Translations under genes and position numbers: made by a program
Assembly: GCA_963933055.1 (NCBI GenBank)
Contig: CAWVSY010000074.1
Coordinates: 1-14,459, forward strand
Origin: Oleispira sp963933055
GTDB lineage: Bacteria; Pseudomonadota; Gammaproteobacteria; Pseudomonadales; Oceanobacteraceae
Length of the DNA: 14,459 nt
Reading direction: 5' to 3'
In this document: piece by piece, positions 1 through 7,843 of the stretch
How positions within the stretch are numbered: the first letter of the stretch is position 1
How the letters are laid out: every line of letters begins with the position of its first letter
The notes under the pieces: generated by a model
The model's database searches: none
Told to the model about the DNA's origin: nothing
Seen by the model: the letters and a program-made list of their open reading frames with translations, nothing else

Positions 1-11
1 TCGTCAAGCTC
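1..11 (+). rRNA. 3' end of a 5S rRNA gene (partial)
   Basis: The first bases (TCGTCAAGCTC) match the end of gammaproteobacterial 5S rRNA, which in Pseudomonas-type genes reads ...CATCGTCAAG followed by a short tail. A strong intrinsic terminator follows within ten bases, as expected at the end of an rRNA operon. The rest of the gene lies outside the window, so the call rests on a short match plus the terminator. The exact mature 3' end is uncertain by a few bases. Confidence 0.6.
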
Positions 12-18
12 TTATTCT

Positions 19-55
19 AAAAACCCTAACAGGTATGCCTGTTAGGGTTTTTTTT
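19..55 (+). terminator. rRNA operon intrinsic terminator
   Basis: A perfect 13-bp stem (AAACCCTAACAGG at 21-33 and its complement at 38-50) closes a 4-base TATG loop. It is followed by an unbroken T run to base 55. Two A residues before the stem can pair with the first bases of the tract. This is a textbook Rho-independent terminator just after the 5S rRNA tail. Confidence 0.93.
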
Positions 56-111
56 CGTCTAGAGAAAAGTTAAGTTAGGGTTTTAAATAATGACTATGAG
101 TTATTGCTACT

Positions 112-156
112 CCCCATTGGGCAGCGAGCGGGCTCTTCCCCATGTGATAGTAGGGT
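112..156 (+). pseudogene. 5S rRNA-like 3' fragment (degenerate remnant)
   Basis: TTCCCCATGTGATAGTAGG at 136-154 differs by one base from the helix IV/loop E segment of gammaproteobacterial 5S rRNA (TTCCCCATGTGAGAGTAGG). The bases before it (GGGCAGCGAGCGGG) loosely follow the preceding GATGGTAGTGTGGGG stretch, but with changes. No 5S 5' half is visible upstream. A second copy of the terminator arm GTTAGGGTTTT lies at 74-84, between the true terminator and this fragment. I read it as debris of a duplicated 5S unit at the rRNA operon end. An unrelated structured RNA is possible. Confidence 0.4.
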
Positions 157-543
157 CAAATTCCACGGCTTTTGAAGCGCAGCTTCATCCTCAAACACAG
201 GTCTTTTTAGCCTCCTGTTAAAATAAAAAATTTCTAAGCGTTTATGTGTTCTTTCTTCCTATTTCTTGTGACTATCATGAGCGGATATGTGTATTTTGTG
301 TTAGAAATAATGTCAATAAAACAACGACTTATTATCTGAATTTGTACTGTTTATGCTATCTTTAGGCATATTTGTCTACTTTTTAACAAAAACAAAAGTA
401 GTTCCCTATATAGACATTCTTTATTATTATCTATCATCAAGATTAGATGAAATTTTATCATGTACGATTTTCAGCCAGTGCTGATTATGTACGGCAGGTT
501 AATAATAAAAGCGATCTTTAAGATCTCTATGGAATTCTAGAGC
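157..543 (+). other. Non-coding leader before the propionyl-CoA module
   Basis: This AT-rich stretch holds no convincing gene on either strand. It holds several short dyads: GAAGC/GCTTC at 174-186, TATGC/GCATA at 352-370, CTACTTTT/AAAAGTAG at 376-401, TGTCTA/TAGACA at 373-416, TCATC/GATGA at 434-450 and GATCTT-T-AAGATC at 513-525. The cluster at 352-416 surrounds the best candidate promoter. None matches an operator that I can name. Confidence 0.6.
383..412 (+). promoter_or_regulatory. Candidate sigma-70 promoter with overlapping dyads
   Basis: TTAACA (383-388, five of six matches to TTGACA) and TATATA (407-412, four of six to TATAAT) are 18 bases apart. An 8-bp inverted repeat, CTACTTTT (376-383) and AAAAGTAG (394-401), straddles the -35 element. 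A 6-bp repeat, TGTCTA (373-378) and TAGACA (411-416), brackets the whole promoter. This layout suits a repressor site. It would give the carboxylase operon a leader of about 120 bases. It is predicted from sequence only. Confidence 0.35.
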
Positions 544-2211
544 ATGACAAAAGCAAGCAAAGCACAGAACCCAATAGCATCATTAACGAATCCTTTTGAT
601 AAAGAAAAGGAAGTTGAATTCAGTATTCCTGGGCAAGCCTCTTATGAGCCTGGGCTTTATGAAGAAAGCCTGAAGCAAGGCTATCAACTGATTCAACGCC
701 CTAAAAAAGCCGCGGGTATTAATGCGATTACTCGTCAACATGCTAAAAAACGCATGACGATTTGGGAACGTATATCTGTATTAACAGATGAAAGCCCAAC
801 GGTTCTATTTCAAAATTGGGGAAAGAACCTAGATGGTGCTTCTCTTGTTACGGCTATCGTTAAAATCAATGGGCGTGATGTTGCTTTGTATGGGCATGAT
901 TTTACCGTACGTGCAGGCTCTATGGATGCGACGAATGGCAAAAAATTAGCACGCTTGTTTGAGCTTGCAGGCAAACGCAAGATTCCTCTGGTTGGCCTTA
1001 ATGACAGTGCTGGTGCTTATGTACCTGCAGGTGTGGGTGGTCTTGATGGCTATGCAGAAGCGTTTACTGCTTTACGTAAAATCAGCGGTGTTGTGCCTTC
1101 TATTATGTGCATGTTTGGCTTTAACGCTGGCGGTGGTTCTTATTTGCCGCGTCAGGGTAGCTTTATGATTCAGCCGAACGATACCTTTTTTGGTTTAACT
1201 GGCCCTGGTGTTGTGAAATCGGTATTAGGCGAAGATGTAACGCCCGATGAATTGGGGGGACCAAGTGTTCATAGCCAAAGTGGCGTAACCGACTTTGTTG
1301 TTAAAGATGAAGTCAGCGCACTTAAAAAAGTTAAGCGCCTGCTTAACTATATCCCAAATAATAATAGCGAATTCGCACCTTACCAAGAAACTTCTGATCC
1401 TGTAGATCGTAGAACTTGGGATATCGATATTCTATTAAAGAAAGCCTTCAATAGCCCAAGTGGTTTCAATACACCATTAGACGTCACCATTATGATTCAG
1501 CAATTATGCGATCATGGTGACTTTATGGAAATTCAGCCAGATCGCGCGCGTAATACCATCACGGCCTTAGGTCGTATGGGCGGCAATGTCATCGGCTTCG
1601 TCGCGAATAACTCGGCGGTATCTTCAGGCCAAATTGATATTGCTGCGGCGTATAAAAACGCGCGTTTCATTCGTTTCTGTAATTTATACAACATTCCAGT
1701 GATCTTCATGGAAGATACAACAGGATTCTTACCGGGCAAGGATCAAGAAGCACAAGGTATTGTTCAAGCCGGCCGAGCAATGCTGGATGCGATTATTGAC
1801 TTACGCACCCCACGCTTCTTATTAATTATACGAAATGCGTTTGGCGGTGCTTATGCTTCTTATAATAACTATCCAACGGGTGCTGATTTCGTTATAGCCT
1901 TGCCTTCTACACGTGCTGCCGTAATGGGGCCAGCGGGCGTTGAATTTGTTTATAAAAATGAGCTACGTGCTATTCGTAGTGCGGTAAAAAATAAACAACA
2001 AACCGCCGCTTGGGCAAAAGAGCAAGAAACATTATTAGCGAAACGTTATGAAGAGGAATTAATGAATCCTAATGAAGCCTTAAGCTTAGGTTCTATTTCT
2101 CAAATTGTGATGCCAAGTAATTTACGCAAAGTCTTGTGTGAAAACATGAACTTTCATTTACGCCATTACACGCCAGAGCCATTGAATGCTGTTCAGCGCG
2201 AATTCCATTAA
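544..2211 (+). CDS. Acyl-CoA (probably propionyl-CoA) carboxylase, carboxyltransferase subunit
   Basis: This 555-residue biotin-dependent carboxyltransferase would move the carboxyl group from carboxybiotin to an acyl-CoA in the cytoplasm. The N-terminal crotonase-like half (about 60-290) has DFTVRAGSMD, NDSAGAY (153-159) and AGGGSY (195-200). The C-terminal half (about 310-540) has FARM-like GRMGGNVIG, the DTTGFLPG loop, FGGAYASYNN and AVMGPAGVE. These align with the PccB/AccD5 family, which usually runs 510-540 residues. Two usually conserved sites differ: the family's NDSGGAR reads NDSAGAY, and the position after GGAY that is Asp in PccB is Ala438. GGA at 531 gives only a weak ribosome site for the ATG at 544. 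The next gene is the biotin carboxylase and the rest of the methylmalonyl-CoA route follows, so propionyl-CoA is the likely substrate. That choice is inferred from context. Confidence 0.85.
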   Translation: MTKASKAQNPIASLTNPFDKEKEVEFSIPGQASYEPGLYEESLKQGYQLIQRPKKAAGINAITRQHAKKRMTIWERISVLTDESPTVLFQNWGKNLDGASLVTAIVKINGRDVALYGHDFTVRAGSMDATNGKKLARLFELAGKRKIPLVGLNDSAGAYVPAGVGGLDGYAEAFTALRKISGVVPSIMCMFGFNAGGGSYLPRQGSFMIQPNDTFFGLTGPGVVKSVLGEDVTPDELGGPSVHSQSGVTDFVVKDEVSALKKVKRLLNYIPNNNSEFAPYQETSDPVDRRTWDIDILLKKAFNSPSGFNTPLDVTIMIQQLCDHGDFMEIQPDRARNTITALGRMGGNVIGFVANNSAVSSGQIDIAAAYKNARFIRFCNLYNIPVIFMEDTTGFLPGKDQEAQGIVQAGRAMLDAIIDLRTPRFLLIIRNAFGGAYASYNNYPTGADFVIALPSTRAAVMGPAGVEFVYKNELRAIRSAVKNKQQTAAWAKEQETLLAKRYEEELMNPNEALSLGSISQIVMPSNLRKVLCENMNFHLRHYTPEPLNAVQREFH

Positions 2212-2268
2212 AAGTATTTTAATTCGTTCATTTAGATAACGCTGAAGCAATCATATAAAAAGAATTTA

Positions 2269-2282
2269 AAGCCAGTTGGCTT
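2269..2282. repeat. Short palindrome ahead of the biotin carboxylase gene
   Basis: AAGCCA-GT-TGGCTT is a 6-bp perfect dyad with a 2-base centre, just upstream of the ribosome site at 2286-2289. The centre is too tight for a stable RNA loop, so a protein-binding site or chance are both possible. It has no T tract and is not a terminator. Confidence 0.3.
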
Positions 2283-2296
2283 AATAGGATTAGATC

Positions 2297-5173
2297 ATGA
2301 GCAACGAACATTATTTAAACAACCCATTAGTGCATAAAGATCGTCGTTTAGTGAATGCAACAAACGAGTGGGCTCAGAATTTTGAGTGCAGTAACATGCG
2401 TCCATTAATTATCTGCCGCGGGCCCATTCGTAAAGAAGCAATGGATGTGTTTGAGGAAATGGGAATCGAGCATTATGGTATTCTGCTTTCTGAAAAAGAC
2501 TCCATCGTTTATCAAAATGCCCTGGCTCCAGAATTACGTCAGTTAACCGATCCTAAACGTGTTCATCGGGTGCCAGATTATACCGGTATAGATAAAGAAG
2601 AGCGTAACGTTCGTATTCAGCAAATCATTAGCATTGCTAGAGAGAATGGTTATAACTCTATTTTTACCGGTTATGGTTTTATGGCCGAAGATGAAACTAT
2701 GGTTGCGGCGATGGAGGAGGCAGGTCTTAACTTTATTGGACCTTGTTCAAAGACCGTGCATGACGCTGGTCTTAAAGACGAAGCTAAGCGTACCGCGTTA
2801 AAAGTAGGCGTAAGTGTTACCCCAGGTATTGATAACGCTACTGCCATTACGCTGGTTAAAAAATACAGCGATGAAAAAGCGTTATTAGCTCTGGTTAAAA
2901 AAGAGGGCTTAGATTTAATAGAAGGAGCATTTGATAAAGATCTTTTTGATAGTGCAGAAACCGTGGTAGAAAAAGCTGATGTTGTCTTAGCTGCAGGTTA
3001 TAAAAAAGGTATCGACTTATACACGACCAAAGAATTGCAAGAAACGATTCGCGAACAAGTGATTGTGATGAGTCGTGACTATCCAGAAAATCGAATCCGT
3101 CTTAAATGCATCGGTGGCGGCGGTGGTAAAGGCCAGCGTATTCTTCCTAACCCAACCTCTTTTGATGGTGAAGCAGAAGAGCAAATCGCTAAAGTAGCAG
3201 AATTAGCGCCTTCTTTGGTTTTAGAAATTCTTAACGAAGTCAAAGCAACTGGCCAAGGCGATAATAAAAACGTATTGATCGAACTGAACATCGAAACGAC
3301 TCGCCATCAAGAAATTCAAGTGATTGGCAACGGCCAATGGAGTTTGGCTCTTGGCGGTCGTGATTGCTCATTGCAAATGCATGAGCAAAAATTATTAGAA
3401 GTTTCAGTGACGACAGAAGAGCTTGAGAGCGCATTAACCGAAGCCGTAAAAGATGGTCGCGATGTCGAAGCAAAAGTATTAAAGCAAGATTTAAAAACGC
3501 TGCATGCGATGGAAAAAGAATCGGAAGTCTTTGGTGAAGCGGTAGGTCTTGATAGTGTTTCTACTTTCGAGTGTATTGTAGATCGTGATAAGCATTTCTT
3601 TATGGAAATGAATACCCGTATACAAGTAGAGCACCGAGTCACTGAATTGTGTTACGCCCTGAAGTTCGTGAATCCAGAAAATGAAAATGACTTTTTTGTT
3701 GTAGAATCGTTGGTTGAAGCGATGGTTTTACTGGCGGCGCATGGTTCTCGTTTACCTAAGCCTGAACGTATAAAGCGAAATAATGCTTCCGTAGAAGCCC
3801 GCCTAAATGCGACTAACCAAGCACTTGCCCCTCATGCTGGCGGCATTATTGAAAATTGGTCCGATGCTTGTGAAGGTGAAATTAGAGACGATCAGGGCAT
3901 TAGCTTGCACAATCCCGATACTGACGTATTTATGAAGTATCATCTAGCGGGTGCTTACGACAGTAATATTGCACTGCTATTAACCGTAGGTGATGATCGA
4001 TTTAATAGCTATCAAAGACTTGCAGAGGTATTGCGAGTTACTAAATTGACGGGTAAAGACTTATCCACAAACTTAGAATTTCATTATGGTTTGGTGAATT
4101 GGTTCTTGGGCAATAACATCAATGCTCGTCCAACAACGCGTTTTATCGTGCCTTATTTAACCGCAGTTGGTTTGCTTAAACAAAAAGCGAATAATCTTGA
4201 TCTTAATTTTGCTTATCAACAAGTCTGTAATGAAGCAGTGGCTACTGTTAAAGATGATTTAGCCAAATCAGCTTTACTTGAGGTATTAACTCGTAAGCAG
4301 CTGTTATTGACTCGACCGCTAGAAAGGTTGATGGCTGAGCCTCATGTGCTTGCAGGTTGGTTGAGCTTAAACCAGAAACATTTTAATGTGAATGCAAAAG
4401 GCCAAATCATCTGGCTGGAAAACCCAGTAAAAGTACTCTCTGAAGCGTATCATTTTGTTAATATGAACTTCAATGCAGACAGCCCAGCATCCAGTATGAT
4501 TTGGGGTCACGATCACGAAGTTCTAACGCAAGCATTAGATTTTTATGCTGAACTAGAAACGTTATTAGCAACGAATAACTATGCTGAACTTTGCAAGTTA
4601 TTAGCTAAGAAAAAATCGCCTATCGAGACTTTAGAGGCTGAGCAATGGCTTGCTATTCAGTCTGCTCATCTTGGTTATCAAGCGGGTAATGAAATTTTAT
4701 CGTTATTGCCCTTCATTGGAATACAAACTAAATTTTTCGATTTGAAAGTGAACGAAGACTTGAGTATTCATCTTCCTGAGTCATTACTTGATGAAGAGTT
4801 GCAAGTTAAAATGGCTAAAGTTTTGGTACCACCACCGACCGCAAAGAGTGATGAAATATTAGCACCAACAGGCGGGATGTTTTACGCATGTGAAGCTCCA
4901 GGTATGCCTCCGTTAATTGAAAAGGGCGCACACTTTGAAGCAGGTCAGCCGCTTTATATTATTGAAGTGATGAAAATGTTTAATAAAGTAAATGCGCCTT
5001 TTGCAGGTACAGTTGATGAAATCTTCATTGAAACTGATGGCTCTATTATTAGCAAAGGCCAGATATTATTTAAAATTACGCCTGATGAAAAAGCCGTTGT
5101 TGAAGCGCCTGAAGTAATCACTGCACGAATTGAAGTTCAGACGTCAGAGTTTTTAAATTCGATTAGTTTATAA
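2297..5173 (+). CDS. Biotin carboxylase / biotin-carrier fusion, acyl-CoA carboxylase alpha subunit (divergent)
   Basis: This 958-residue protein carboxylates its own biotin using ATP and bicarbonate and hands it to the upstream carboxyltransferase. The N-terminal subdomain (about 35-175) has GYGFMAED and GLKDEAK, where Lys160 sits at the E. coli AccC Lys116 site. The ATP-grasp follows with Lys270, the loop GGGGGKGQR (273-281), RHQEIQ, RDCSLQ and EMNTRIQVEH (437-446), then Arg502 at the AccC Arg338 site. The C-terminal carrier domain has biotinylation motif EVMKM with Lys893. PccA proteins are usually 650-720 residues. The excess comes from about 67 extra residues between VTPG (ending 177) and Lys270, and from a long central part (about 600-830) with no domain I recognise. 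AGGA at 2286-2289 sits 7 bases before the ATG. It starts 85 bases after the carboxyltransferase gene. Confidence 0.85.
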   Translation: MSNEHYLNNPLVHKDRRLVNATNEWAQNFECSNMRPLIICRGPIRKEAMDVFEEMGIEHYGILLSEKDSIVYQNALAPELRQLTDPKRVHRVPDYTGIDKEERNVRIQQIISIARENGYNSIFTGYGFMAEDETMVAAMEEAGLNFIGPCSKTVHDAGLKDEAKRTALKVGVSVTPGIDNATAITLVKKYSDEKALLALVKKEGLDLIEGAFDKDLFDSAETVVEKADVVLAAGYKKGIDLYTTKELQETIREQVIVMSRDYPENRIRLKCIGGGGGKGQRILPNPTSFDGEAEEQIAKVAELAPSLVLEILNEVKATGQGDNKNVLIELNIETTRHQEIQVIGNGQWSLALGGRDCSLQMHEQKLLEVSVTTEELESALTEAVKDGRDVEAKVLKQDLKTLHAMEKESEVFGEAVGLDSVSTFECIVDRDKHFFMEMNTRIQVEHRVTELCYALKFVNPENENDFFVVESLVEAMVLLAAHGSRLPKPERIKRNNASVEARLNATNQALAPHAGGIIENWSDACEGEIRDDQGISLHNPDTDVFMKYHLAGAYDSNIALLLTVGDDRFNSYQRLAEVLRVTKLTGKDLSTNLEFHYGLVNWFLGNNINARPTTRFIVPYLTAVGLLKQKANNLDLNFAYQQVCNEAVATVKDDLAKSALLEVLTRKQLLLTRPLERLMAEPHVLAGWLSLNQKHFNVNAKGQIIWLENPVKVLSEAYHFVNMNFNADSPASSMIWGHDHEVLTQALDFYAELETLLATNNYAELCKLLAKKKSPIETLEAEQWLAIQSAHLGYQAGNEILSLLPFIGIQTKFFDLKVNEDLSIHLPESLLDEELQVKMAKVLVPPPTAKSDEILAPTGGMFYACEAPGMPPLIEKGAHFEAGQPLYIIEVMKMFNKVNAPFAGTVDEIFIETDGSIISKGQILFKITPDEKAVVEAPEVITARIEVQTSEFLNSISL

Positions 5174-5195
5174 ATAGCGGCGCTGACCAAATTAA

Positions 5196-5222
5196 TAGCG
5201 ACTAATAGCGAATTAGTCGCTA
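5196..5222 (+). promoter_or_regulatory. Hairpin between biotin carboxylase and epimerase genes
   Basis: A perfect 10-bp stem (TAGCGACTAA at 5196-5205, TTAGTCGCTA at 5213-5222) closes a 7-base loop, TAGCGAA. The motif AATAGCG also occurs three times, beginning at 5173, 5194 and 5204, so the hairpin is built from a repeated unit. It is followed by AAATAGGAA rather than a T run, so it is not a standard terminator. It ends only four bases before the ribosome site at 5226-5230. It may be an mRNA processing or stability element that sets unequal expression across the operon. Confidence 0.6.
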
Positions 5223-5239
5223 AATAGGAAATTGATATC

Positions 5240-5659
5240 ATGATAGTTGGATTAGATCATATAGCCATTGCAGTTCCCGATTTAGAAAAATCGATTAAGC
5301 GTTTTATGGAAGATTTTGGACTAACATTTAACGGCCAAGAAGATGTTCCTGCGGCGAAAACCAGTACGGCTTTTTTCCCGTTATCCGAAACCAGTATTGA
5401 ATTGGTGCACCCGTTGAACGGCGAAGGCCCGATTCAAGGGTATCTCGATAAAAAAGGCGGAGGTATGCACCACTTGTGTTTTCGCAGTGATGATATTGAA
5501 GCGGATATTGCACGTTTAAGCGACAAGGGTTATCAGTTTTTATCTGAAAGGCCAACAATCGGTGCGCATAATTGTAAGGTTATTTTTATTCATCCAAAAA
5601 GTTGTGATGGCGTACTAATTGAACTCAATCAGCCTCAAAACGAACAAGGAGAACACTAA
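5240..5659 (+). CDS. mce: Methylmalonyl-CoA epimerase
   Basis: This 139-residue VOC/glyoxalase-fold protein interconverts (S)- and (R)-methylmalonyl-CoA. That step links the carboxylase, which makes the S form, to the mutase, which uses the R form. It has the family's two-module layout: DHIAIAVPDLEKSI at the start, ETSIELVHP, GGGMHHLCFRSDDI in the middle and GVLIELNQ at the end. His7, the Glu of SIELV, the second His of MHH and the Glu of LIEL are the expected metal ligands or catalytic residues by family comparison. The length is typical. AGGAA lies 10 bases before the start. Its stop codon overlaps the mutase start as TAATG, which suggests translational coupling. Confidence 0.93.
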   Translation: MIVGLDHIAIAVPDLEKSIKRFMEDFGLTFNGQEDVPAAKTSTAFFPLSETSIELVHPLNGEGPIQGYLDKKGGGMHHLCFRSDDIEADIARLSDKGYQFLSERPTIGAHNCKVIFIHPKSCDGVLIELNQPQNEQGEH

Positions 5660-7821
5660 TGTCAGAAGAGCAAAAGTATACTCTGGCGGAGTGGGAAGCC
5701 TTAGCAACAAAGCAAATGAAAGGTTTAACCCCTGAAGAAATGGAATGGCATACTCCAGAAGGCGTGCCGATTAAAGTTCTTTATACGCAAGAAGATGTTA
5801 AAGATCTTAAATTTGCCAATACTATGCCGGGTCTTGCTCCTTATGTGCGTGGTCCGCAAGCGACTATGTATGCAGGTCGACCTTGGACGATTCGCCAGTA
5901 TGCGGGTTTCTCGACGGCTGAAGAATCCAATGCCTTTTATCGTAAAAATTTAGCCGCAGGTGCACAAGGTGTATCGGTTGCCTTTGATTTAGCGACTCAC
6001 CGTGGCTATGACTCAGATCATCCACGCGTTACCGGTGACGTAGGTAAAGCGGGTGTGGCGATTGATTCTGTAGAAGATATGAAAATATTATTCGATGGCA
6101 TTCCATTGGATAAAGTCTCTGTATCAATGACCATGAACGGTGCCGTTCTTCCTATTTTGGCGAGCTACATCGTTGCGGCAGAAGAGCAGGGTGTGAGCCA
6201 GGAAAAATTATCAGGTACGATCCAGAATGATATTCTAAAAGAATTCATGGTGCGTAATACCTATATTTATCCCCCATCCTCCTCCATGAAAATCATTGGC
6301 GATATCATTGCTTACACCTCAAACCATATGCCGAAATACAACAGTATTTCTATTTCTGGTTATCACATTCAAGAAGCCGGTGCGGATGCCGCATTAGAAT
6401 TGGCTTATACCTTAAGCGATGGTCGTGAGTATGTACGTACGGCATTAGCGGCAGGATTAGATGTGGATGCATTTGCACCGCGTTTATCCTTCTTCTGGGG
6501 CATTAGCATGAATTTCTATATGGAGATTGCTAAGCTGCGCGCAGGACGTTTATTGTGGAACCGCATTATGGCGGAATTTAATCCCAAAAACCCTAAGTCG
6601 TCTATGCTACGCACGCACTCGCAAACCTCAGGCTGGTCTTTAACCGAACAAGATCCGTATAACAATGTTGTGCGCACAACAATTGAAGCCATGGCCGCAG
6701 TTTTTGGTGGAACGCAGTCATTGCATACCAATGCATTGGATGAAGCGGTTGCTTTACCGACCGAGTTTTCTGCTCGTATTGCGCGTAATACGCAAATTAT
6801 TATTCAAGAAGAAACCGGTATTACTCAAGTTGTCGATCCTTGGGGTGGTTCTTATATGATGGAAAGCTTAACTCAGCAAATGGCGGATAAAGCGTGGGCT
6901 TTAATTGAAGAAATTGAAGAAAAAGGCGGCATGGCAAAAGCCATTGAAGAAGGCCTGCCAAAACTTCGTATTGAAGAATCTGCCGCGCGCAAGCAAGCAC
7001 GTATTGATCGTGGTGAAGATGTGATTGTGGGTGTGAATAAGCATCAACTCAATGAAGAAGCCGATTTAGATATTTTGGAAGTGGATAACGTTGCGGTTCG
7101 AGAATCTCAAATTGAACGCTTAACGAAGATTAAAGCAACTCGTGATACTGAAGCGGTTAAAGCCGCCTTGGCTGATATCACAAAAGCAGCGACTCTTAAA
7201 ATGAAGGGACAAGGGGACGAACTCAACCTGCTAGACCTAAGCGTGAAAGCCGCACGTTTGCGCGCAACCGTAGGTGAGATTTCAGACGCGATGGAAGAAG
7301 AATTCGGACGCTATAAAGCAGAAGCTCGTACTATCTCTGGTGTCTATGGCGCACCCTATGAAAACGACGAAGACTGGCAGGCAATCAAAGCCGATATTGA
7401 ACGCTTTGAAAACGAACAAGGCCGTCGACCTCGTATGCTGGTCTGTAAAATGGGCCAAGACGGACACGATCGCGGCGCGAAAGTGATTGCAACAGCGTTT
7501 GCCGATGTTGGCTTTGATATTGATTTATCACCGATGTTCTCGACGCCAGAAGAAGTGGCTAAGCAAGCCGTTGAAAATGATGTTCACGTTATTGGAGTAT
7601 CGTCATTAGCGGCAGGTCATAAAACGTTAATTCCTTCATTGATCGAGGCGTTAAAAGCTGAAGGCGCTGATGATATTATCGTCGTTGCTGGCGGAGTGAT
7701 TCCTAAGCAAGATTATGATTATTTATGGGATGCGGGTGTGAAAGGAATTTTTGGCCCCGGCACTAAAATTCCAGTAAGTGCCCGTGCTGTGCTAGATTCG
7801 ATTCGAGAAGCCCAGGCTTAA
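5659..7821 (+). CDS. mcmA: Methylmalonyl-CoA mutase, single-chain
   Basis: This 720-residue adenosylcobalamin enzyme isomerises (R)-methylmalonyl-CoA to succinyl-CoA. The barrel domain (about 30-550) has the substrate motif RPWTIRQYAG with Tyr81, GTIQNDILKEF, ISGYHIQEAG with His236, and RTHSQTSGWSLTEQDPYNN. These correspond to Tyr89 and His244 of the Propionibacterium enzyme. The C-terminal cobalamin domain (about 580-720) has base-off DxHxxG (Asp601, His603, Gly606), VSSLAAGHKT and VVAGGVIP. Both halves are in one chain, as in E. coli ScpA, so it should be a homodimer with no small subunit. Gly replaces Phe in the human-type YTFRPW; I take this to be a variable pocket position. AAGGAG at 5646-5651 is a strong ribosome site 7 bases before the ATG. 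Confidence 0.97.
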   Translation: MSEEQKYTLAEWEALATKQMKGLTPEEMEWHTPEGVPIKVLYTQEDVKDLKFANTMPGLAPYVRGPQATMYAGRPWTIRQYAGFSTAEESNAFYRKNLAAGAQGVSVAFDLATHRGYDSDHPRVTGDVGKAGVAIDSVEDMKILFDGIPLDKVSVSMTMNGAVLPILASYIVAAEEQGVSQEKLSGTIQNDILKEFMVRNTYIYPPSSSMKIIGDIIAYTSNHMPKYNSISISGYHIQEAGADAALELAYTLSDGREYVRTALAAGLDVDAFAPRLSFFWGISMNFYMEIAKLRAGRLLWNRIMAEFNPKNPKSSMLRTHSQTSGWSLTEQDPYNNVVRTTIEAMAAVFGGTQSLHTNALDEAVALPTEFSARIARNTQIIIQEETGITQVVDPWGGSYMMESLTQQMADKAWALIEEIEEKGGMAKAIEEGLPKLRIEESAARKQARIDRGEDVIVGVNKHQLNEEADLDILEVDNVAVRESQIERLTKIKATRDTEAVKAALADITKAATLKMKGQGDELNLLDLSVKAARLRATVGEISDAMEEEFGRYKAEARTISGVYGAPYENDEDWQAIKADIERFENEQGRRPRMLVCKMGQDGHDRGAKVIATAFADVGFDIDLSPMFSTPEEVAKQAVENDVHVIGVSSLAAGHKTLIPSLIEALKAEGADDIIVVAGGVIPKQDYDYLWDAGVKGIFGPGTKIPVSARAVLDSIREAQA

Positions 7822-7843
7822 TAATTCTATATCAGGCCAATCT

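Noticed and set aside
174..186. GAAGC-GCA-GCTTC mini hairpin as a functional element
   Set aside because: Five base pairs of this kind are expected by chance in an interval this long, and nothing nearby depends on it.
196..219. ACAGG/CCTGT hairpin as a minus-strand terminator
   Set aside because: The stem is only five base pairs with a long loop, and there is no minus-strand gene upstream for it to serve.
3316..3642. 108-codon open frame on the minus strand
   Set aside because: It lies entirely inside the biotin carboxylase gene on the opposite strand, has no recognisable domain, and its sense strand encodes conserved ATP-grasp motifs.
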